Source: Halichondria panicea (lineage: Eukaryota > Porifera > Demospongiae > Suberitida > Halichondriidae). Taken from it: a stretch of 64,000 nt of DNA. Positions 53,761 to 62,275 of this stretch are shown here, in pieces (the first letter of the stretch is position 1; the number at the start of each line of letters is the position of its first letter). Below the pieces are notes generated by a model, which had not been told where the DNA came from, ran no database searches, and worked only from the letters and a program-made list of their open reading frames with translations. The DNA is taken from NCBI RefSeq assembly GCF_963675165.1, contig NC_087380.1, forward strand, positions 698,303-762,302. The letters are read 5' to 3'. The position numbers and the translations under genes are program-made.

Positions 53761-54375
53761 AAGAAACCAAAACATTGTGTACATGCAGTATACAGTACTC
53801 TACAGTACATGCAGTGCAGTACAATACCTTTACCATCCAGTATTAAAATAAATAGTACAACCAATTTATTTATTGCATTGTGAAGTGCACAAACTCATTC
53901 AAAAATATGCTTTAATGTCAAATGGTCTGTGTTCACTGGTATAGTGGTTGACATGGGAACAGCAGGACAGGTGTTCGTACAGTGACTCTGCATGTATGGG
54001 GAATGGGAATGGTATGTCTATAAAATGCTCTCACCTGTTTCTGGTGTGAGGAATGCGTGCCTAGCATAAACTTGAGACAGACAAGAGCACTGTTGGGTTT
54101 GAAGTGGCCATTGAATAGCATAGCCACACAATAGCCACATTGACAATCAAGGACACCAGCAAGGAAACCTTAAAAAGATACCTTTCATATGACATGTTTT
54201 GTTAGCGCCATAGTTTATTTTCCAACCATGCAAATTCTTATATGAACATTCATCAAAGCTATATAACAGGAAATGAATGATCTTAGATCTACAATACATT
54301 AATTTTAACAACTTACTAAATTACATGAAACAGTGACACATACATTGACAAACTAGACTGTCTTTTTTATAGTGT
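53761..54375. other. Spacer between UHRF1-like C and R9
   Basis: Fourth copy of the conserved receptor-downstream spacer from about 53820, joined directly to the UHRF1-like remnant. No gene seen. Confidence 0.5.
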
Positions 54376-54555
54376 CTACTTGTTCTCTGTGTTGCAGTCA
54401 GTGGATGCATAAGCTGCACAGGCTGAGAGTTGGTAGTCTGCAGGAGGAGGGGGGCGTGGCTGGTCCACCACCTCATAGGTAGCCTCCTCTTGTAGTTTGC
54501 TCAACCCCTCGTAATCATGGGAGGGGAGATGACTCATCACCACTGGGGGTAGTCT
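54376..54555 (-). CDS. R9 cytoplasmic tail exon with ITAM-like motif
   Basis: VVMSHLPSHDYEGLSKLQEE, ATYEVVDQPRPPPPADYQLS, CNTENK. Same YxxL-x8-YxxV arrangement; acceptor TGCAG intact. Confidence 0.75.
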   Translation of the reverse strand, partial: RLPPVVMSHLPSHDYEGLSKLQEEATYEVVDQPRPPPPADYQLSACAAYASTDCNTENK

Positions 54556-54697
54556 GCACGAAATAGAATAATATATGGAATACATTAACTCACATGTACA
54601 TAATTATAATTATTCTAGTATAAGGGCAGAAGGTCTCTATATACAACCACACTGCCATCTGGTATGTACAGCTACTTCATTCACACACTAACACTCA

Positions 54698-55277
54698 CTG
54701 TGTTGGTTGACTGCCTGTCTTCTCATCACTCATGTCCTTGGATCCATACCTCCGTTGCCTTAGTAACAACAGCACCACTATTACAATCAGTACTAGCACA
54801 GCAATGGCCAAGACTCCAGCAACCACCCAACCAGCCACTGCACCAACATTGACCACTACACTCTCTGTGGGTGAGGTAGTAGCAGTTGTCCGATTAATGA
54901 TGTCCTCAGGGTACTCTGGACTATTTCTGTCAGTGATCACCACAGGGAAAGTGTTAGTCACACTGAAGCCTGCTCTCTGCACCACAATGATTGGATCATT
55001 CTCAATCCACTGTTCCATTAGCCTAGCCAGTTGTATGGTGGATACACTTTCTGTTCCAATCAGCACAGCTCTGTAGGTCACATGACTAGGGGAGTCATCG
55101 AAACAAACCATGAAGGAATTCAAAATGAGGGAAGAGTTGAATCCACAGGCACACTGGCTTTCAATACCTTGTGTCAGACTATTGGTGATGTCATCTGTTT
55201 TCATATCAGCGTCTTGTTCAGTGTACACTCTGCAGTTTGTTAGTCCCTCCAGACCAAGTTGAATGTGCAGGCCTGTG
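54698..55277 (-). CDS. R9 juxtamembrane domain and transmembrane exon
   Basis: LGLEGLTNCRVYTEQDADMK, SQCACGFNSSLILNSFMVCF, YRAVLIGTESVSTIQLARLM, then FSVTNTFPVVITDRNSPEYP. Two Cys conserved elsewhere (NSCPIV and SPEC) are Phe and Tyr here, suggesting they pair with each other and were lost together. Helix VAGWVVAGVLAIAVLVLIVI and RQRRYGSKD follow. Confidence 0.75.
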
Positions 55278-55439
55278 GAATGTGGAATAGTTGATAAGCA
55301 AAAAGAAGCCTAATGCCAATAGAGCTATCATTGGGAGATTCATAGTATACATAAGAATTACAACAACTAGTCTGTTTGCATTGTTCGTGTGAAATTGAAT
55401 CAATAGCTATAAAAAAACAAAAACATAACACTTACTCCT

Positions 55440-55715
55440 GAACTCAATGGTGTAGTGAGCAGCTACAGTGTGTTCCCCCTCAAGCTGACTGGAGGTGAGG
55501 ATGACCTGACAGCTGTACTGACCAGCGTCTGACAAGTAGAGAGTGTCAAAGTTGAGGGTTGCTGTGCTGGTTATGAGTGACCCTCCCTCCCTCGTCCACT
55601 GTTAGGAGAGGGTGGGTTGTAGAGAGGCCCCTCCACTCAGGGAACAAGTGAGGGAGAAGCTCTGACCAGCCATTGGAACACCACTGGGGCTGATCACCAC
55701 TTGTATGGCTGGATG
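55440..55715 (-). pseudogene. R9 IgM exon with premature stop
   Basis: Same as other IgM exons except for TAA in place of Tyr in LSYQW (55601-55603). Cys pair and DAGQYSC are unchanged. Confidence 0.85.
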
Positions 55716-55944
55716 GAAGAGAGTGGGTGCAAACAAAACAATAATGTAAAGAAACTCTGTTCACTTTCACTATAGCAGAATAAACAAAACTGCTACAGCA
55801 ACAGGTGGTCACAGCAAATAACTGAGACAGAGGATATAGACAACAACAAAATATAGCGGCTGGGGTAAAAAATTCGTTCAACCTCGAAAACAGAGATTCA
55901 AGGAAGTAAACATTTCATTGTCTGCACTGATCTTTAAAGACTGT

Positions 55945-57730
55945 TAACTCACGAGAGCACATTGGAGGTGTGCCCCAGAGTCCACTAGCCATGCAAGTCA
56001 GAGTTGAATTCCCAGATAACACAAAGTTGTCTTGACAAGAATAAGTGACAGTCTGTCCAAATGTTGTCGGAGGGAATGTTCTGGTGCTACTGGCAACCAT
56101 AGGAGGGACACCACAGTCCACAACTGGTGAGAGTAGATTAGCGTAGATTATCATAATTATTGAACTCACTTGGACAAGTAATGCTCATTCCACTCCACTC
56201 TCCACTGGTCCCACAATCTCTATCAGGTCCACTGGACACTCTGTATCCTTCATCACAGCTGTATGTAGCCACGGCTCCGTCTAGTCTGGGGGTGGTGTCT
56301 GGACTGTAGCTGATCACTCCATTGTCTGGTACAGTAAGGATATCACAGATGGCTGTAAAGAAGTATAAGGTGTCAGTGTACACAAGTGGTGCTCCATTGG
56401 TTGGTACAGGGAGGTTGGGACAAATCACTGCATGCAATAATGAGTGATACGATCAGTATAATGACTGTTACTACATATGAGGAACAGTATTCTCCACAGT
56501 AGCATTTTTTTGCCATTCACCAACCAATTAGCGCACTCCACCCAGTGGTAGTACAAGTCCTTGATATAGTGTCCCACTGAAGTCATACCCAGTCACACAG
56601 CTGTAGGTGGCAGTGGAGTCCACAGCTCTGGGGATGGTGGTGTCACTGTACGTCACTCCTCCATAGGTTGGTTCTCCAAGGTTGGGGCAAATCACTAAAT
56701 GGAAATAAGTTGATCGTTTTCACAATCAACAGCTATAACAATAACTTGTGACACCCAAACAATAAATCTTACTCACGATTACAAATCAGCAGAAAAAATT
56801 CACAATTTGTAACTGTGTTCGTTATAAGGTACCATCTATACACTTGACTACTACACGAGGCATACCAGTACAGGTTGGTGCAGAGAGGCTCCACATTGCA
56901 TTAGCCTGACAAGTCCTGGTCACAGTTCCAACCCGAGTGTATCCAGAGATACAGGTGTAGGTAGCAGTCATCATGAAGGTGGTTCCAGAGGATGTGTCCA
57001 CTGCTCCATTGGAGGGGGCAGAGAGGGAGCCACAGTTGACAACTAAACGACAAAAATAAATTTATATTTGATATTGATGGTCATACTCACGATTACAGGA
57101 AGGTTCTGACCCACTCCAGTATCCATTAGCTTGACAAGTCCTGGTCTGACCTCCACTACGTGTGTAGCCAGTGTCACAGGTGTAGGTAGCAGTGCCTTGG
57201 TAGGTGGTCCCTGTTGTAGTGACTCTTCCATTGATAGGATCATCCAATGATCCACAGCTAACTGTAAGGAACAACATTACATGTGTACAATGTGCCTATT
57301 AAACTTCTAACCTGTACAAGTTGGACTACCACCATTAGTCCACCCACTGGCAGTACAGGTCCTTGGTACACCTCCACTGAATTCATACCCAGAGACACAG
57401 CTGTAGGTAACCGTGGAACCAATAGCTCTGGGAATGGTGGGGTCGCTGTAGGTCACCACTCCATTGGGCGGTAGTTGGACGTTGGGGCAAATCACTGAAT
57501 AGAAATAGCATTTAGTTATATAACTCATAAAGTCGTTGATAATAGTTACTCTTACGTTCACAAGTGGGTCTCACAGTGCTACTCCACATCATTGTGACAT
57601 CATTACAGGTGATGGATGAGATGGTCGCCACAGCGTACCCAGGGTCACAGGTGTAGGTGGCCATGTTGGTGGTTGCATCGTATGAGATCATTCCATTAGA
57701 CAGAGGACTCAGTGTGGGGCAGGGAGCTGT
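55945..57730 (-). CDS. R9 SCR exons
   Basis: Open: 57550-57730 (PCPTLSPLSNGMISYDATTN), 57307-57500 (type a), 57075-57260 (b/c hybrid, TYQGTATYTCDTGYTRSG), 56865-57043 (CGSLSAPSNGAVDTSSGTTF), 56165-56360 (CDILTVPDNGVISYSPDTTP) and 55945-56125 (CGVPPMVASSTRTFPPTTFG). The last four resemble the RPTP exons at 26225-27475 in the same order. Confidence 0.8.
56520..56695 (-). pseudogene. Dead SCR exon in R9
   Basis: Type d exon with a 2-nt insertion (CCTTGATATAGTG versus CCTTGATAGTG, near 56564) and a deletion of about 20 bp at 56523 that took the end of the exon and its donor, compared with 42920-42950. Confidence 0.8.
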
Positions 57731-57778
57731 GGGGGGTGGGGGTTAGTATTGGACATAGACAATATAGTCAGCACTCAC

Positions 57779-58102
57779 TGAAGGTGAGACATATCCTCAG
57801 TGCTGTGTTATTCCTCACACAGCAGTGTTCTCCATCAGGACTGAAGTGTGTGGGACCACGATACAGAGCAACGCCAAAATTAGGAACATCTCTGATGAAC
57901 AGTTCGTCCTGAACTGCCTCCTGTCCACTTTCAAATTGCAATGCACTCCCATTGGGGAACAGCCACAATACACTACCAGTGTCTTCAGTGGTGTAGCAAA
58001 ACCAGGGGCGCGGTAGACCACTAGCTCCTGATCCAACATCGTAGAATGAGATGATCTCTCCAGTGTGGTCAGCAGGAGAGGCCTCATTGGATGCTGCCAG
58101 TC
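57779..58102 (-). CDS. R9 N-terminal Ig-like exon (IgN)
   Basis: RLAASNEASPADHTGEIISF, PRPWFCYTTEDTGSVLWLFP, LFIRDVPNFGVALYRGPTHF, SPDGEHCCVRNNTALR. Intact, one codon longer (TTED) than R3. Confidence 0.75.
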
Positions 58103-58254
58103 GAACTGTATGCCATAATACAATAATTGATGATCTGATACCAAACCTATAATACTTGTTTCATCTACTATCCAATAGCACAGGTTAGTATTAGCTTAGC
58201 CATAATTATAGCTGACTGTATGATAGTATCTATGCATGATCTATATCAACTCAC

Positions 58255-58363
58255 TCAGAGGCTGCTGTCCATACACAAGAGAAGCACTTCCCAGCAGACA
58301 GCAGAGAAATAACCTTGAGGGGAACATTCTCATTATTCTTGTAGCCAAGAGTTCATTATTCAT
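58255..58363 (-). CDS. R9 signal-peptide exon
   Basis: MRMFPSRLFLCCLLGSASLV YGQQPL from 58333; longer alternative from 58363. Phase-1 GTGAGT donor. Confidence 0.8.
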
Positions 58364-58699
58364 CCTATATTAAACTCTTGCTAGGTTAGCTGATATATAT
58401 TGCTCAAAATTAATTAATTGCATTCTTGAGAATCTGATTGGATTCATACTGAAAGCACACACTATACAAAGTCATGATAAGGAAGTGTGCACATTAAATT
58501 GCAGTTCTATAGAATAACACTGTTCAGTGGTCCCAGTTAGTGTGTGTAGTGTCATCTCCCTCCATTGTATCCAGGGAACAGGTCCAATAGTACTGCCTGT
58601 AGGGACTTGTTGACTGTCATGGCATAGTCCTTGCCCAGGTCATGACGACAGTTGGGGCAGCTGTACACATCCACCTTGAAGGAACGACTCAGACACGTC

Positions 58700-58770
58700 T
58701 AGTGTGTGGGTGTGTGTGTGGGTGTGTGTGTGTGTGTGTGTGGGTGTGTGTGTGTGTGTGTGTGTGGGGG
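58700..58770. repeat. TG microsatellite
   Basis: GTGTGG-interrupted TG run in the UHRF1-like B RING intron; shorter equivalents at 12005-12050 and 53396-53428. Confidence 0.9.
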
Positions 58771-58898
58771 GGGACAAGTGAGGGACGCAGTGGGGGTAGT
58801 GTACACTTGCATAAGATACTCATTGAAAACAAAACCATGATGCAAAATAGCGTTTATAAACGGTAGATCTATGTAAAATAAAGATATAGATCTATAAA

Positions 58899-59050
58899 AT
58901 CAGAGGAGGTACGACACGCGTGCCTCGATTAGGCTAATTGCCTCATCAATAACCTTGCGCGTGGGCGTAACCACGCCTCGATTATCCGCCCACGCTCAAG
59001 GTTATTGCAGAGGCAATTAGCCTAATCGAGGCACGCGTGTCGTACCTCCT
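58899..59050. repeat. Perfect palindrome in UHRF1-like B intron
   Basis: AGAGGAGGTACGACACGCGT...GCCTCGATTAGGCTAATTGC pairs with the complementary arm ending ACGCGTGTCGTACCTCCTCT. The centre is GGGCGTAACCACGCC. Both arms are about 65 bp. Orthologous to 12183-12318. Confidence 0.9.
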
Positions 59051-59981
59051 CTGATATAAAATCTTATCAATCTTGAGCTGCCGCTCATTAGCTATGTTAT
59101 GAAGCCACACTACAAAGCCACAGTGCATTAGTGATCTCTATAGTCAGTGGTTTCTCCCAACCTTACAGATTTTGTGGCTGCAGGTGGTAGTGACGGGCTG
59201 GTAGACCACCTCCTGACACACGATGCAGTTGAATGTCTCCTGAATACGACTCAGCAGACCAGCCTGAGGGAGGGAAACAACGTAAATGAATATACAGTAC
59301 AGCACAATGCAATAGAGCAGTACTCTAAACCCAATGATAACAAACAAAGCTGCTTTGTGTTTTCTCAAGACTTTCTTGAGAAAACACAAGGCAGCTTTGT
59401 TAATACATACAATAACACAGTCATAGTACCAGGTGTGTACTGCATGCCAGTACATGTCCCTATAAGCTAGGGATTTACTATACAGTGCTCCCAGGCAGCT
59501 AGTGACTCACTGAGCCCTCATCTTTGGCCGAGGCTAGTAGCTCCTCCCACACTTTGCTGTTGACCGTGTCAGCCTTGATGAGTGACCTCTGACCTTTGCA
59601 TGCTCAGCTCGTACCGAGGTTGCTTACTCTTCTTGGCAGGGGAACCAGGAGCCTTGGAGTCTGCACGATATTAAAAGCAATAAATCAATAATAGCTAAAG
59701 CAACAATCACAGACTAAAGTACATCAGATACACATACCAGGAGCCTTTCTCTTCCGTCCCCTCTTCCCCTTGTTGTCTGCCTCCTCCTCTGACCCCGCCC
59801 CATCATCAGCCTCCGCTTCTTTGTTCTGTTTCTTGGCAGCCTGAGCCTCGAGGTAGTCATCAGGATACTCCATGGTGAGGCCTAGCTTCTTAATGGCCTT
59901 CTTGCCCTCACGAGTCCAAGGAGCATGAGACTGTCAGAGAGAGGAGGAGAGAGGGAGAAGGGTAACTGGAGACAATGGTAT

Positions 59982-60113
59982 TATGTTATAGTTATAACAC
60001 AGGCACGAGGGATGTATGGAATATATTGCACTCAGCCCTCGGGGCTGGCGCCCTCGTGCTTCAGTGCAATATATTCCATACATCCCTTGTGCCCGTGTTA
60101 TAACTATAACATA
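59982..60113. mobile_element. Foldback insertion of about 130 bp in UHRF1-like B
   Basis: Arms TTATGTTATAGTTATAACAC plus GGGATGTATGGAATATATTG CACT are complementary to each other around a GCCCTCGGGGCTGGCGCC centre. Fragment A at about 13280-13295 reads TATTATATTATAGCATAAAA with no insert. Confidence 0.85.
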
Positions 60114-60374
60114 ATTATAGCATAAAATAGAGGCTCTTGATTGCAGTACATATCATGCCTTTAGTACAACTGCCAACACTTGTACAGTAATTATCTACGG
60201 GCATACCTCACGCACATACACCAACACAGGGTATAAATCAAGGGTATAATGTTTGCTGATTAAGTATGTACTGCGAACATTCATACTCAATATTGCATGC
60301 ATGGCATATTCTGCAAAAAGTCTGCTATTCGGTGAAACGTTTCTAACGGTCTTTCCTTGAAGTGTACCTACCTC

Positions 60375-60989
60375 GTCATCTCTCCTGAATAGGTACTTCC
60401 AGACAATGAATCCATTCTTGTTCTTCTCTGGCCAGTACTTGACCACCTTGTAGATCCCATCGTACCTGTTCCCCTCCTCGGGGGCGTACTCTGAGCTCTT
60501 CCGTCCCTTGTAGTTCCGTACCACTCTCACTGGTTTGCTGTTTGTCCACTTCCGAGCACTACCCCCCCCTGTCTTGTCATTGAGGGGGCAATCACATGTA
60601 CGAGCAAGCGCCCTGTAAGGGGGGTATGGGGTGGTTGAAACAGTGCTCTGGAAAATATTGAAAATTGTCAACAATTGATCTATGAGCATGCCATCTGAAA
60701 GGGCTCAATCTAAGCTTTCAAAAAATAGTAAAATAACTGAAATTGAATTTTAGTTACGGCCATTGATTCGATCCAATGATGAGTGTACCTGTTCATGGCT
60801 GTGAGCTTCTGGTCCATTGACTGTTTGGCCATTCTCTTGTTGCCCGAGAGGTCACGACCTCCACTCCCAGAGTACGTGAAATCCTCACCATTATCCTGGT
60901 CATCATCGTATCCACCTGACAACACGATGGAGTAGGCGCTGTCATCCTCGCGACCATGGATACCAGCAACGTGTGGACGGTGGACACCA
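60375..60989 (-). CDS. UHRF1-like B SRA exons
   Basis: Together these give a complete SRA fold: [10 protein letters not shown]...DD (base-flipping pocket), [12 protein letters not shown] (NKR finger), QKLTAMN joined to [40 protein letters not shown] and [13 protein letters not shown]. The intron donor AACAG-GTACAC at 60788-60789 is present. This is the only copy that retains the finger. Confidence 0.85.
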
Positions 60990-61756
60990 CTCTATCTCAC
61001 TCACCTACACAGGAAGAGAGAGAGCTAGAGCATTGTACCGTTATAGAGAGTTATTTTCGTATGGTCTAAATTTTCGTATTTTTTTTGTATTATAGAAATG
61101 TGTAATAGGTTTTACATCACCATTCTGAGCTGTACGAATATTTAGAATATGAAATTAGTGGTTGATACAACAATTATAATTATTATGGAATATTAAAAGC
61201 ATAGTTACCTGAACTTCCACATGGATCTAATTGGAATACTCCTGCATGGGATGGGTCCGAAATGGTTGGAGGGTACAATATATGGTACATATCTTGGTGT
61301 GACCTACATAATCTATACCGGGGGGGGGGGGGGGGGGTAAGACAATCAGAGCTAATTTCTTTATACAGGCTGTTTGGTTCTGAATTATTACTGATGGACA
61401 CCACTATACATACAGGTAATGCATCAGATGTACTTCACACTTATTTGCTAAATTCTAAGGCCACCACCCACTAGCTAATAAAATGGGGCATGTTATTGAA
61501 GATTATTGGTTCGTATATTTGGCAATTTTCAGTTAGGCGACCATGCAGCACTTAAATCATCCAAACATTTTCATCACACTGAAATGATATACAATTATTA
61601 ATTAAAGGAGAATAAAAAATGTGAAATGTGGAAAAAACTAAAATCCTACGTCTAACTTCAAACAAACAACATATATGTTCACATTAGAACCTCTCCCTTG
61701 TTCCCCCCTCCCAAATGTAAGTGGAACAGATGTTGCCGCCAAGTTCCAGTTTTGGT

Positions 61757-62099
61757 TTACAGAAAGTTTGCATAAGTATCAAAGGAGTCCAAGTAGACCA
61801 ACAAGGCCTCGAAAACATCCTTGTAGTTGTCCTGTGAGGGGGAGTGGCACATTAATACCCACACCCACACACACACACACTGTGGTGTGCTATGTAATGA
61901 ATGTTTACTAATTATGGGAAACAGAAGCTAGCTGAGAGGATGGTTTGTAATCAAGTGGTACAGGCTCTATAATAGCTGTAAGCAGCAGATGAACTCACGA
62001 CTGAGGGTACTGCCCCTGGCTTGTGGACCCTGAGAGCCTTGACCACCTGGAACACATCCACCACTCCCTCTGTCTTGCAACGGTCAATGGTAGTAGCTA
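61757..62099 (-). pseudogene. RPTP 3' fragment next to UHRF1-like B
   Basis: Matches the last two RPTP exons (14809-14883 and part of 15162-15297): IDRCKTEGVVDVFQVVKALR and DNYKDVFEALLVYLDSFDTY ANFL. Homology stops inside the penultimate exon at about 62099, where GTAGCTAC meets unrelated ACAGAGAAAAAAG; in RPTP the same point is 15258. No other RPTP exon follows to the right edge, so this is the truncated end of a segmental duplication. Confidence 0.85.
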
Positions 62100-62111
62100 C
62101 ACAGAGAAAAA

Positions 62112-62275
62112 AGATGTGCTAATTTAGCACGGAAAACCGTGCTAAACGAATGTCTCCAGTTTTAGCACGTTTGCACATGTGCTAAACAACCTGATGTGCT
62201 AAACTGGCACATGTGCTGAAACAGCTGTGCTGAAACAGCTGTGCTGATTGTATTGTGCTAAATCAATTTCAAACA
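62112..62275. repeat. Cluster of GTGCTAA / TTAGCAC motifs
   Basis: About 160 bp directly at the duplication edge contain several GTGCTAA and TTAGCAC copies plus ACAGCTGTGCTGA twice. AAAACCGTGCTAAA and ATTTAGCACGG can pair. No known element recognised. Confidence 0.7.

Larger units (their letters stand above)
54376..58363 (-). pseudogene. R9: full-length receptor with nonsense mutation in IgM
   Basis: In-frame ATGs at 58363 and 58333, tail stop TAG at 54376-54378. Exons: signal 58255-58363, IgN about 57779-58102, SCR at 57550-57730, 57307-57500, 57075-57260, 56865-57043, 56520-56695 (dead), 56370-56437 (stub), 56165-56360, 55945-56125, IgM 55440-55715, JMD/TM 54698-55277, tail 54376-54555. 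In IgM the TAC codon of LSYQW is TAA (plus strand ACTGTTAGG at 55598-55606 instead of ACTGGTAGG). All other required exons are open, so this is a recently inactivated gene, an allele, or a sequencing error. If translated to the stop, it would give a secreted ectodomain. Confidence 0.75.
58552..61330 (-). pseudogene. UHRF1-like fragment B (SRA, linker, RING)
   Basis: Same exon set as fragment A. SRA start exon 60789-60989 is complete here: [63 protein letters not shown] core about 60375-60613; then 59735-59930, 59505-59660, 59155-59265 and 58552-58700 (RING end, intact). In 59505-59660 four extra bases (ATGC, near 59600) shift [10 protein letters not shown] to YELSMQRSE and a stop. The first exon (61200-61310) has the same 4-nt frame break as A and has lost its acceptor to a G-run (61320-61337). 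UBL, Tudor and PHD parts are absent. A decayed fragment, although SRA itself is whole. Confidence 0.8.
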
